From NCBI RefSeq assembly GCF_009937955.1, contig NZ_AP018439.1:3348001-3412000 (forward strand): DNA of 64,000 bases. Reading direction: 5' to 3'. The stretch is from Undibacterium sp. KW1. Its GTDB lineage: Bacteria > Pseudomonadota > Gammaproteobacteria > Burkholderiales > Burkholderiaceae_D. A program made the position numbers and the translations under genes. Positions 42,774 to 50,704 of the stretch are shown here, piece after piece. Below the pieces are notes generated by a model. The model was given only the letters and a program-made list of their open reading frames with translations, ran no database searches and was not told the DNA's origin. Within the stretch, counting starts at the first letter, position 1. Each line of letters opens with the position of its first letter.

Positions 42774-43370
42774 ATGAACACCATCGCCAAACACGAAAAC
42801 GAACTGACAGACCCATCTGACCTGAAACGCCGCAGTTTGCTACAACTGGCTGCAGGGCTTGCCGCATCAACAACGGCAATACAAACAACAGCGGCCATAT
42901 CATCTCCAGTTGCTCCTGCTGCAACAGGCAAACCCGGAGACTTCCACTTCTTGTCTGGTACCTGGAAAATCAAACACCGCCGCCTGAAAGACAAGGAATG
43001 GGATATCTTTGAAGGCGAAGCCAGCGTTATTGAAATACTTGGTGGCGTCGCCAGCATAGAAGAGCTGCGCATTCCGGCTCGCAATTTCAGCGGCATGGGC
43101 CTGAGGTTGCTCGATACAGAACGCAAGTTATGGGCTGACTACTGGGTCAATGGAAATAATGGCATATTGACCCCACCACCATCCCTGGGCAGCTTCGTCA
43201 ATGGCATAGGCACCTGGGAATCCGAAGACAAGGACGGCGAACAAGCCATACTGGTACGTGGTGTCTGGGACCAGATCACCAGCAATTCCTGCCGCTGGTA
43301 CCAGACCATCTCACGCGACCAGGGACAAAGCTGGCAGGAGAACTGGGTCATGCACTGGCAGCGCACCTGA
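42774..43370 (+). CDS. Tat-signal protein of unknown function (DUF1579-like)
   Basis: 198 residues from ATG 42774 (AAGGA eight bases upstream; an in-frame ATG at 42726 lacks one). KRRSLLQLAAGLAASTTA is a twin-arginine-type export signal at about 18-35. Mature part starts with FHFLSGTWKIKHRRL, then alternating strands with many Trp (WADYWVNGN, WQENWVMHWQ), suggesting a lipocalin-like beta-barrel as in DUF1579. Function unknown. Confidence 0.65.
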   Translation: MNTIAKHENELTDPSDLKRRSLLQLAAGLAASTTAIQTTAAISSPVAPAATGKPGDFHFLSGTWKIKHRRLKDKEWDIFEGEASVIEILGGVASIEELRIPARNFSGMGLRLLDTERKLWADYWVNGNNGILTPPPSLGSFVNGIGTWESEDKDGEQAILVRGVWDQITSNSCRWYQTISRDQGQSWQENWVMHWQRT

Positions 43371-43409
43371 GTCACACTGCATCACCCCACAGACCAGAGG
43401 CTGCGCCAC

Positions 43410-43742
43410 TTAATGCGCGGCAGCCCTGGAAAATACATTCATGATAATCACACCAGCCATGATGAAGGCGATACCAATCAGGGCAGGCATATCAAGTTTT
43501 TGTCCAAATAAAAACCACCCGATGAGTGTGACCAGCACGATGCCAACACCAGACCAGACAGCGTAAGCCACGCCCACAGGAATAACTCTTAGGGTCAGCG
43601 ATAGAAAGTAGAACGCCAGCCCGTACCCGAGCACCACCAATACAGATGGCCACAAGCGCGTAAAACCTTCGCTGGCCTTCAGTGACGAAGTAGCGATAGT
43701 TTCAGCAATGATGGCAATGCCTAGTAACAGCCATTTATTCAT
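43410..43742 (-). CDS. Small multidrug resistance (SMR/EmrE family) efflux protein
   Basis: 110 residues from ATG 43742, with AGGAG eight bases upstream; the frame is open for 37 unrelated codons before it. Four transmembrane helices and the essential Glu14 in [18 protein letters not shown], plus [12 protein letters not shown] and [11 protein letters not shown]. Proton-coupled export of cationic compounds is the family role. Its upstream neighbours are the tRNA-Lys genes and their terminator. Confidence 0.92.
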   Translation of the reverse strand: MNKWLLLGIAIIAETIATSSLKASEGFTRLWPSVLVVLGYGLAFYFLSLTLRVIPVGVAYAVWSGVGIVLVTLIGWFLFGQKLDMPALIGIAFIMAGVIIMNVFSRAAAH

Positions 43743-43840
43743 GATGCCAGCTCCTGGAGTTGTCATTACTGATAACTCACCCGATTGAAATACCAGCAAC
43801 AATTTCATACTCAAAACTGAGTAAATACCGAAAGCAGAAA

Positions 43841-43876
43841 AGCAAAAAGCCAACCCCTTAAGATTGGCTTTTTGCT
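43841..43876. terminator. Intrinsic terminator after tRNA-Lys
   Basis: 13-base-pair stem (agcaaaaagccaa / ttggctttttgct) with A and T tracts on both sides, nine bases downstream of the second tRNA-Lys on the minus strand. Confidence 0.8.
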
Positions 43877-43884
43877 ATATGTCT

Positions 43885-43960
43885 TGGTAGGCCGTGCGGG
43901 ATTCGAACCTGCGACCAACGGATTAAAAGTCCGCTGCTCTACCAGCTGAGCTAACGACCC
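43885..43960 (-). tRNA. tRNA-Lys (anticodon TTT), copy 2
   Basis: 76 nt including encoded CCA. Acceptor GGGTCGT with the mature 3' half ACGGCCTACCA, D arm AGCTCAGCTGGTAGAGCA, anticodon loop CTTTTAA (TTT), T arm GGTTCGAATCC. Identical to copy 1 upstream. Confidence 0.97.
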
Positions 43961-43985
43961 AAAACTGCTTACTGCTAAAAAATTT

Positions 43986-44014
43986 AAAGACTTAGTAATG
44001 TGACCTAAGTCTTT
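43986..44014 (-). terminator. Hairpin between the two tRNA-Lys genes
   Basis: 10-base-pair perfect AT-rich stem (aaagacttag / ctaagtcttt), nine-base loop, followed on the minus strand by AAATTTTTT. It could be a weak terminator or a processing structure of the tandem transcript. Confidence 0.45.
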
Positions 44015-44022
44015 CATGTTCG

Positions 44023-44098
44023 TGGTAGGCCGTGCGGGATTCGAACCTGCGACCAACGGATTAAAAGTCCGCTGCTCTACCAGCTGAGCTAACGACCC
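44023..44098 (-). tRNA. tRNA-Lys (anticodon TTT), copy 1
   Basis: 76 nt with encoded CCA, same sequence as copy 2. The mature 5' end lies about seven bases after the start predicted from the consensus promoter at 44112-44140. Confidence 0.97.
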
Positions 44099-44111
44099 CC
44101 GAAAGACCAAA

Positions 44112-44140
44112 ATTATAGTATGTTCCAGATACTCTGTCAA
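44112..44140 (-). promoter_or_regulatory. Perfect-consensus sigma70 promoter of tRNA-Lys genes
   Basis: Minus strand TTGACA (44140-44135), exactly 17 bases, TATAAT (44117-44112): full match to the consensus in both boxes and spacing. Expected start near 44105. Confidence 0.9.
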
Positions 44141-44270
44141 CGGCGTTACTGGAATAAGAAAGGATAGGCCTGTCAGGCAGGCCTGATTTTCCGGTCCTGC
44201 CATAGGAGGATAGTATGTCAGGCAGGAGATTCTGGCGTCGCCCTTACGCAACGCCATGATAAAGCCAGGC

Positions 44271-45032
44271 TTACTTCAATGCTGCCAAACGGTTCTTGGC
44301 CGCTTGTGCGGCTTCGGTGTCAGGGTATTTTGCCAGGACGCTTTCCAGTACTTTTTTAGCTGCAGGTTTTTCCTTGAGCTCTATGTGACAAGAAGCGATG
44401 TTCAGCAAGGCATCTGGTGCTTTGGGATGATCTGGATAACTCTTGACCACTTGCTGCATGTTTGCAATCGCATTGCGGAAATCGCGTTGCGCGAAATATG
44501 AGAAACCCAACCAGTATTGCGCAGATCCGGCAAAGGCAGATTGTGGGTAATTGGTGAGGAAGTTGGTATAAGCCGGTGCTGCCGCCTTGTAGTCACCTGC
44601 TTTGAACAGGGCCATGGCAGCATCGAAGGTGCGTTGCTCATTGACGTCAACTGTGGCCTCCTGTCCATCAACGGTCATGCGCTTTGGCTCGAGCTTGCGC
44701 ACCCGGTTATCGAGATCAACGTAAAAATCCTGCTGGCGCTTCTGGGCATTGGTAAGGTCGTTTGTCAGCACTTCTATCTGACCACGGAGTTTTGAAATTT
44801 CTGCGCGCAATGCTTCATTTTCATTCGCCAGCTCCAGCGCAGTACCCTTGTCTGCCTTGGTCTCGAGCTTGGAATCAAGCCTGGCATTGACCGCATCCAC
44901 TTTTGCACGCAGATCCAAGATGGCTTTGCGTGCCTCATCATCGTCAAAAATACCTGCAGAAGCCAGGCCAGGCAAGAATGTGCAAGACAGCGCGGCCGCG
45001 AGAATGGTAGTACGTAAGGAATTGAGTTTCAT
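44271..45032 (-). CDS. cpoB: Cell division coordinator CpoB (YbgF), Tol-Pal system
   Basis: Periplasmic protein linking peptidoglycan synthesis with outer-membrane constriction. 253 residues: signal peptide (to LPGLASA, about residue 26), coiled coil (about 35-115) for trimerisation, then TPR repeats (about 130-250; FDAAMALFKAGDYKAAAPAYTNFL, AQYWLGFSYFAQRDF, KAPDALLNIASCHIELKEK). Last gene of the tolA-tolB-pal-cpoB run. Confidence 0.94.
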   Translation of the reverse strand: MKLNSLRTTILAAALSCTFLPGLASAGIFDDDEARKAILDLRAKVDAVNARLDSKLETKADKGTALELANENEALRAEISKLRGQIEVLTNDLTNAQKRQQDFYVDLDNRVRKLEPKRMTVDGQEATVDVNEQRTFDAAMALFKAGDYKAAAPAYTNFLTNYPQSAFAGSAQYWLGFSYFAQRDFRNAIANMQQVVKSYPDHPKAPDALLNIASCHIELKEKPAAKKVLESVLAKYPDTEAAQAAKNRLAALK

Positions 45033-45127
45033 GGCGATCTGAAAAAATGAAAACGCGCAGCAGCTTCATGGCAAAGTTGCTGCGCCAAATGCAAAGAAAG
45101 CCTCAACAGAGGCTTTCAAATATGGGA

Positions 45128-45655
45128 TTACTTGTACAGAATGTCTGCGCGGCGGTTTTCTGCCCAGGAGGCTTCATCGCTACCAGTTGCCTTTGGTTTT
45201 TCCTTACCCAAAGAAACCGCTTCGATTTGCGCATCGGACACACCCAGCAAAGTCAGGGACTTGCGCACGGCTTCTGCACGCTTTTGGCCCAGTGCCAGAT
45301 TGTATTCACGGCCACCGCGTTCATCGGTATTACCCTGAATCAGGATATTACGGTTCTTGTTTGTCGCCAGGAATTTTGCGTGTGCATCAACGACTGGTTT
45401 GAACTCTTCTTTGACGGCATAGCTGTCATAGTCAAAATAAACACTACGCTTAGCCAATGCGCCTTGAGTCAGCGGATCAACAGTCGCAGTGACTTGTTTC
45501 ACAGTGTTTGTATCTGCGCCGGCTGTTGCCATTGTGTTAGTGGATTTATCTTCGACTTTCTTTTCTTCCAGTGGTACTTTGGAAGCACAGGCTGTCATCA
45601 GAACAACGCTGGAAATCAAGATCGCCAGGGTTTTGGATTGGGATGTAATACGCAT
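45128..45655 (-). CDS. pal: Peptidoglycan-associated lipoprotein Pal
   Basis: Outer-membrane lipoprotein binding peptidoglycan and TolB. 175 residues. Lipobox LMTAC with Cys23; OmpA-like C-terminal domain (about 65-175) with YFDYDSYAV, ILIQGNTDERGGREYNLALGQKRA and VRKSLTLLGV, the diaminopimelate-binding pattern. AGGAG ribosome site upstream of ATG 45655. Confidence 0.96.
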   Translation of the reverse strand: MRITSQSKTLAILISSVVLMTACASKVPLEEKKVEDKSTNTMATAGADTNTVKQVTATVDPLTQGALAKRSVYFDYDSYAVKEEFKPVVDAHAKFLATNKNRNILIQGNTDERGGREYNLALGQKRAEAVRKSLTLLGVSDAQIEAVSLGKEKPKATGSDEASWAENRRADILYK

Positions 45656-45689
45656 TTTCTCTCCTAATTAATCAAATAGTAAATACTGC

Positions 45690-46982
45690 TTATTTCATGA
45701 AAGGACCCCAGGTGGGCTCCCGAAAATCTCCGGCCTGGACCGGTAATTTATATTTCACCTTGCCATCAATGGACACTACTGACAGCTCGCCGCGACGCCC
45801 AGAATCGGTTGCGTACATAATGTAACGTCCATTTGGTGAGAAACTCGGTGACTCGTCCCTGGTGGTATCAGACACTCTTAATTCCTGGCCGCTAGCCAAG
45901 TCCAGTACATATAACTGGAACTTGCCATCACGACGTGAAATATAAGCCAAAGTCTTGCCGTCGGGGGATATTCTTGGGGTGATATTGTACGATCCAGTAA
46001 AGGTCACGCGTTTGGGGTCTCCACCGCTTGCACTCATTTTATAGATTTGCGGGCCGCCACTACGGTCACTGAGGAAATAAATAGATTGGCCATCGGCAGA
46101 AAATTGCGGCTCGGTGTCAATCGAAGAACTGGAGGTCAGTTTTTGCAAATTGCCACCACTGGCACTCACTGTAAAAATCTGCGTCTGTCCGTCACGCGAC
46201 AAAGCCACAGCCAGTTTGCTGCCATCGGGCGACCACGCAGGGGCCGAATTATTCCCTTTGAAATTGGCAACTTCTGTCCTATCGCCCGTGATCAGGTTTT
46301 GCACGAGAATCACCGGTTTGCGCTTTTCAAAGGAAACATAAGCGACCTTGGTACCATCTGGCGACCAGGCTGGGGAAATAATAGGTTCAGAAGAACGCAA
46401 AGCTGGTATTGCACCCTGGCCGTCAGCATCAGCCACTTCGAGGCGGTATTCAGCGCCCGCCTTGGTCACGTAGGCAATGCGCGTAGAAAATATACCGCGC
46501 ACGCCGGTCAATTTTTCGTAGATGTCGTCAGCAATTCTGTGTCCCGCCAGGCGTACCCTGCTGGGTGGTGTGGTCTGGGAGAAGCCGGACAGGGTACTGG
46601 ATTTCACAGTATCAAGCAGTTTGTAGCGTACATCAAAGCGGCCATCGGCTAGACTTTGCACACTGCCGACAACCAAGGCGTAGGCCCCCTTGGCTTTCCA
46701 GTCACCAAAATTGATTGGGGAATTTTCGTTCAGGACCACGTTGGCATCGATGATTTTGAAGTAACCACTGCGACCAAGGTCATCCTTGATGATGCCGGTG
46801 ACTTGTTGAGGAGTCAGTGCCTCGTCTGAAAAACCTGCAATGGCAATGGGAATCTGATTTGAGCCCACGCCTGCAACTTCAACCGTAATTTGCGCATAGG
46901 CAGAGCCAAGACCAAACCCGGATAAACTAGCAACGGTAACAATCACCGCGGCAACTGAAACTTTTTTAAAAATAGACATCAT
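45690..46982 (-). CDS. tolB: Tol-Pal system beta-propeller protein TolB
   Basis: Periplasmic propeller that binds Pal and TolA. 430 residues: signal peptide ending GSAYAQ (about residue 31), N-terminal TolB domain (to about 160), then WD40-like repeats with ISPAWSPDGTKVAYVSFE, SAPAWSPDGSKLAVALS, EPQFSADGQSIYFLSDR and TPRISPDGKTLAYIS. Nine bases after tolA. Confidence 0.96.
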   Translation of the reverse strand: MMSIFKKVSVAAVIVTVASLSGFGLGSAYAQITVEVAGVGSNQIPIAIAGFSDEALTPQQVTGIIKDDLGRSGYFKIIDANVVLNENSPINFGDWKAKGAYALVVGSVQSLADGRFDVRYKLLDTVKSSTLSGFSQTTPPSRVRLAGHRIADDIYEKLTGVRGIFSTRIAYVTKAGAEYRLEVADADGQGAIPALRSSEPIISPAWSPDGTKVAYVSFEKRKPVILVQNLITGDRTEVANFKGNNSAPAWSPDGSKLAVALSRDGQTQIFTVSASGGNLQKLTSSSSIDTEPQFSADGQSIYFLSDRSGGPQIYKMSASGGDPKRVTFTGSYNITPRISPDGKTLAYISRRDGKFQLYVLDLASGQELRVSDTTRDESPSFSPNGRYIMYATDSGRRGELSVVSIDGKVKYKLPVQAGDFREPTWGPFMK

Positions 46983-46991
46983 TGGTTTTTA

Positions 46992-47855
46992 TTATTCCTT
47001 CATACGGTGAACCAGCTTCACGCTGGATGGAACTTGACCAGTCTTGTCGCGCGGAAATGGGGCTGATGCTTCTATGGCTGCCGCAACCGCGTCATCAAAA
47101 GCTGGAATCCCTGAGGATTTAACTTTGCGTATTGCACCACGGAGTGATCCATCTGGCAATAGGTTAATGGTGTATTCCACTGTAGGATTACCGATCGTGC
47201 TATCAATTCCGCCGTAACTTGTGTTCGACCTGACCTTGGCGGCAATTTTTGCGAGATAGCTTGGGTCACCTCGGTTATTACCCGTCGATTTTTCACTGCT
47301 ACCATTACCACCACTGTCGCTGGTGATAACAGGTTTGGTACCTCTGGCCAACTCCTCCTTAAAGAGTTTGTCGCTCTTCTCTTTTTCTTTGGCAGCGAGT
47401 TTCTTTTTCTCGGCTTCCTGAGCCAGTTTTTCTTCTTTGCGTTTTTGCTCGGCAAGTTTTTCCTGCTGCTCTTCCTTGCGTTTTTTCTCTGCGAGTTCGC
47501 GCTGATGCTCTTCTTCTTTTTTCTTTTCGAGCAATTTACGCTTTTTTTCCTGTGCCAGGGCAATTTCAGGGTCTTCCTGGCGCACTTCTTCCTTGACCGG
47601 CACAGGCTCTTTCGGTTTTTCTTCTACGACGGGCTCAGGAACAGGGACGGGCTTGGGGGCAGCTTCACGGGTGGTCATATCCCAGACCTCCGCCTCTACT
47701 GCGCTGGTTTCCTTGTTTTGCCAGCGCACACCTATCCATAAGAAACTTAACAAAACGACATGCACAAGGGCGGCCAGCGCTACGGATCGCAATTGCCCCT
47801 TCTGATGTTGATGAAAATCCGGATGTACTTGCTTGGAAACCTGATTCATAGTCAT
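46992..47855 (-). CDS. tolA: Tol-Pal system protein TolA
   Basis: Inner-membrane protein spanning the periplasm to energise Pal. 287 residues from ATG 47855 (or ATG 47849); the frame stays open about 80 codons further upstream but that part does not resemble a TolA. One transmembrane helix (about 25-45, ALAALVHVVLLSFLWIG), a Lys/Glu/Gln-rich helical domain (about 100-190), and a C-terminal TonB-like domain (about 205-287: NPTVEYTINLLPDGSL, AFDDAVAAAIEASAPFP). No strong ribosome site. tolQ and tolR are not upstream. Confidence 0.92.
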   Translation of the reverse strand: MTMNQVSKQVHPDFHQHQKGQLRSVALAALVHVVLLSFLWIGVRWQNKETSAVEAEVWDMTTREAAPKPVPVPEPVVEEKPKEPVPVKEEVRQEDPEIALAQEKKRKLLEKKKEEEHQRELAEKKRKEEQQEKLAEQKRKEEKLAQEAEKKKLAAKEKEKSDKLFKEELARGTKPVITSDSGGNGSSEKSTGNNRGDPSYLAKIAAKVRSNTSYGGIDSTIGNPTVEYTINLLPDGSLRGAIRKVKSSGIPAFDDAVAAAIEASAPFPRDKTGQVPSSVKLVHRMKE

Positions 47856-48218
47856 TAAGACTTTATTTGCCCGACTTGGTTCCGGAAATGTTGACCATGT
47901 CAGTGACAAAAAATGCACATTAAAGTTGTAACAGCTGAAATTATAAACCGCAAAAGACTTTTTCCTCATAATTCGTACTGAACTACGATACCCACCGTCT
48001 TTGGCGTTTTTGTATACGCCTTTATATATTAACGCATAAGAAAAAACCAATCCGTGTAAAATTTGTAAGTGATTTGCGTATGTACTAAAACTCACTTCAT
48101 CAACAGTGCCTGGGCAAGCTCCTGAGAAGCTGGCTGATCTATATTTCCGCCCTTATATTTATATAAAAACAACATAAAATCAAAAGAAACTTACTCACTT
48201 ATCCGAGCCAAGGACATC
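47856..48218. other. Divergent intergenic region tolA / VOC gene
   Basis: 363 bases, AT-rich, no convincing gene. Contains the tolA promoter (minus) and the promoter of the VOC gene (plus; ribosome site CCAAGGA before ATG 48219). No remnant of tolQ or tolR is visible in any frame. Confidence 0.6.
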
Positions 48219-48614
48219 ATGTCACACTTACCTACCCCAGGTGCCGTTATCTATGCCAAGGACTTGAGCAAACTCAGCTGTTTTTACGAGCAAGTCCTGC
48301 TACCTACTGCCACCCATGCCAATGACGACTACACCATACTTGAGTTGCCGCATTTTCATCTGGTCGTCCACGCCATACCTGCACAGATTGCGAGCACTTT
48401 TGAAATCTCGGTTCCACCACGACTGAGGTCAGACACGGCTATCAAATTGATGCTGCCTGTTGCCAGTATCAGCAAAGCCAGGGGTGTCGCAGCCAGCCTT
48501 GGTGGCAAGGTAGATGCAGAGTACTACGAATGGGAATTCCAGCATTGCCGCATCTGCGATGGCTACGACCCGGAAGGCAATGTTATCCAACTCAGGGAAC
48601 ATCTATCCAGATAA
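48219..48614 (+). CDS. VOC-family (glyoxalase-like) protein
   Basis: 131 residues, single vicinal-oxygen-chelate domain. Typical opening GAVIYAKDLSKLSCFYEQVL, a metal-ligand-like His in LPHFHLVVHAIP and the closing DPEGNVIQLREHL with Glu missing from the usual position but Gln present. Probably a small-molecule-binding or lyase-type protein; substrate unknown. Confidence 0.82.
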   Translation: MSHLPTPGAVIYAKDLSKLSCFYEQVLLPTATHANDDYTILELPHFHLVVHAIPAQIASTFEISVPPRLRSDTAIKLMLPVASISKARGVAASLGGKVDAEYYEWEFQHCRICDGYDPEGNVIQLREHLSR

Positions 48615-48712
48615 ACGGCATAAAAATCCTGAAAGTTTGTGAGCCAATTTGAAACTTTCAATGCCATCGCATGTCCATCCTGCTACTAACAAATAAATTT
48701 GAGGATGTGGCA

Positions 48713-49261
48713 ATGGACAAAGCGGGTAAACTCAGCAAGATCACGATTTCTTTACACTGGATCACAGGCATCGTCATCATGGCTTTATGTGCCGTGGGCT
48801 TATATATGACGCGTGCCGAGGCCTGGGCTTTGTACCCGGTTCATAAATCCGTGGGTGTGCTGGTTTTATTTGTTGCCCTGTTGCGCGTTTTCTGGCGCAT
48901 CAAAAATGGTTGGCCAGCAGCGGCGGCAGACTACACACAGCTTGAACAGCGCCTGGCAAAAATCATCAAATGGGTGTTGATCATTGCCACACTGGCTCTG
49001 CCCATGACAGGCATGCTGTTTTCTGGTGCCAGCGGCCATGGCTTTGGCATCTTTGGCCTGGTCATCGTACCAGCCCAGCATATGCCAGGCAACCCGGACC
49101 AGGTGTTAGCCTATAGCGAATTCTGGGCTGAAGCTGGTGAAGCCTTGCATCAAGCGACTGCCTACATCCTGATTGCAGCAATAATCCTGCATTTGGCTGG
49201 TGCATTCAAACATCACTTCATAGACAAAGACGCTACCTTAAAGCGCATGCTGGGCAAGTAA
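48713..49261 (+). CDS. Cytochrome b561-type di-haem membrane protein
   Basis: 182 residues from ATG 48713, with GAGG about eight bases upstream; an in-frame ATG at 48671 is less likely. Four transmembrane helices with His ligands in ISLHWITGIV, YPVHKSVGVL, EALHQATAYIL and IILHLAGAFKHHF, the bacterial cytochrome b561/CybB pattern. Likely transfers electrons between quinol and periplasm, or removes superoxide as CybB does; role inferred from the family. Confidence 0.88.
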   Translation: MDKAGKLSKITISLHWITGIVIMALCAVGLYMTRAEAWALYPVHKSVGVLVLFVALLRVFWRIKNGWPAAAADYTQLEQRLAKIIKWVLIIATLALPMTGMLFSGASGHGFGIFGLVIVPAQHMPGNPDQVLAYSEFWAEAGEALHQATAYILIAAIILHLAGAFKHHFIDKDATLKRMLGK

Positions 49262-49369
49262 TTTACACGTTGATGCATCATTCCATGTTCAAACTGAGGC
49301 AAGGCTCACACAGATGCATTGATGTGGCTCGCTTGCTGAGTCTGTCAAGAAAATATCATTGACCAAAAA

Positions 49370-49840
49370 ATGAAATTTAAAGACCTCGCGACGACGGATA
49401 TCAACACCTTGCTGGATATGCTCATGGACTTGGGGAAGAGCGATGGTGTAACCGAAATTCGCACAGATGCAGTAGCGCTTGAACTGGCCCTGTTTGGCGA
49501 CCATCCAGCCATCTCTGCCAAATTTGTCATGATGGATGATGCTATCGCCGGGATTGTCATTTACTCCTGGAAATGGGGCACTTTTACTGGAGTGCGCGAC
49601 ATGTACATGCAAGCCATCTATGTCCGACCTGAATTCAGGCGTCAGGGACTTGGCCTGACCATCATGCAGCATCTCGCCAGTATTGCTGTCGATGAAGGAT
49701 GCTCAAGGATAGAATGGCTGACCGTCAAGGATAAACAGATGAGCAAGGAATTTTATGATTCCATCGGCGCTGTGGAAGCCAGCCACATGATGGTACGCCG
49801 CGTACAAGGTGATGCTCTGCGCAAGCTGGCTGGCTTGTGA
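49370..49840 (+). CDS. GNAT-family N-acetyltransferase
   Basis: 156 residues, one GNAT domain. Acetyl-CoA-binding loop YVRPEFRRQGLGLTIMQHL (about 80-98) with RRQGLG matching Q/RxxGxG/A; FYDSIGAVE near the C-terminus is the usual substrate-side strand. Resembles diamine/polyamine acetyltransferases in layout; substrate unknown. Confidence 0.88.
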   Translation: MKFKDLATTDINTLLDMLMDLGKSDGVTEIRTDAVALELALFGDHPAISAKFVMMDDAIAGIVIYSWKWGTFTGVRDMYMQAIYVRPEFRRQGLGLTIMQHLASIAVDEGCSRIEWLTVKDKQMSKEFYDSIGAVEASHMMVRRVQGDALRKLAGL

Positions 49841-49948
49841 ACGACATGGAATTTTCTGGCAATCCCTGAGGCAATCGAAAACCGGGCCTTACCTTGCTTT
49901 GCAACAGGGTAATGCCCGGGTAAGACTTGCATGCTCACATGCATAAAA

Positions 49949-50446
49949 TCACGTCAGCCGCTTCAAGCGTCGCAAATACTGGCCTGGCGTACCTACATTC
50001 AGATAATCCTTGCCATCAAACACAAAGCTGCGTTTTTGCACTGTGCCGGTATAGGCACGCATGACATCGGCAAATACGTTCATGATGATCGTGCCGCCCA
50101 GATGCGGGTGATTGGTATCCATCTCTACTGTGTAGGTGCCGAAATACGCATACGGGCTGGCGGTGGCGAAGCTGTCTATCAGCAGGGAATGTGGTACCTC
50201 CCAGGGCTTTTGCGGTGTCAGCCAGGATGATTGTGGCTGGCCGCTGAAAGGGTCTGTTGGTATCGCCAGCGGCGGGTTTTGCGAGATCATCAAACTGAAG
50301 TGACCGCTCTTGTCATACACCCAGTAACCGGCTGACGGATTCCCCCAGGGATAAGTTTTCTTGGTCGGGTCGCTGGGGTCGTCACCTATGTCCCATGCTT
50401 CGACCATTTCCCAGCTACCGATGAGGGTTTGTGCGTTGAGGCTCAT
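49949..50446 (-). CDS. Lipocalin-like domain protein (last gene of the ferritin/PQQ operon)
   Basis: 165 residues from ATG 50446 (MSLNAQTLIG), with GGAAGG eight bases upstream. The start LIGSWEMVEAW and the pattern YWVYDKSGHFSLMIS match bacterial lipocalin-like (PF13924-type) proteins: an eight-stranded barrel for a hydrophobic ligand. No signal peptide. 33 bases after the small cytochrome-like gene; likely sixth gene of the 55301-49949 operon. Confidence 0.75.
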   Translation of the reverse strand: MSLNAQTLIGSWEMVEAWDIGDDPSDPTKKTYPWGNPSAGYWVYDKSGHFSLMISQNPPLAIPTDPFSGQPQSSWLTPQKPWEVPHSLLIDSFATASPYAYFGTYTVEMDTNHPHLGGTIIMNVFADVMRAYTGTVQKRSFVFDGKDYLNVGTPGQYLRRLKRLT

Positions 50447-50479
50447 GTGAATTTCCTTCCACAATTTTGTGTGAACAAG

Positions 50480-50704
50480 CTATTTGGGAAAACCTTCATT
50501 GATCCAGGTCTGGAACATCGCAACCTGTTCTTTGGTAAAAGGCGGGTAAGGTGGTGGTGGCATGCCGCCCTGTAACTGGTTCAGCACCATGCTGGCGTTA
50601 AGCCTGACATCATCATATTTGGTCAGGTCCAGCCGCCACATCATGGATGCGCGAAACTGATTGAACAGCGGCGCAATATCTTTTTCAAATGAAACCTGGC
50701 TCAT
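50480..50704 (-). CDS. Small protein resembling a cytochrome c-like domain without haem motif
   Basis: 74 residues. FEKDIAPLFNQF, LDLTKYDDVRLNA and GGMPPPPYPPFTKEQVAM with WINEGFPK follow the layout of planctomycete-type cytochrome domains (F-DI-P-F start, MPP loop, final W-I-G), but the CxxCH haem-binding motif is absent and there is no cysteine or histidine at all. It overlaps the preceding gene by four bases (ATGA). No signal peptide. Function unknown; assignment is by pattern only. Confidence 0.6.
   Translation of the reverse strand: MSQVSFEKDIAPLFNQFRASMMWRLDLTKYDDVRLNASMVLNQLQGGMPPPPYPPFTKEQVAMFQTWINEGFPK

Noticed and set aside
47856..48095. N-terminal extension of TolA by 80 residues
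   Set aside because: The extension has no TolA similarity and precedes the membrane helix; ATG 47855 gives the normal layout.
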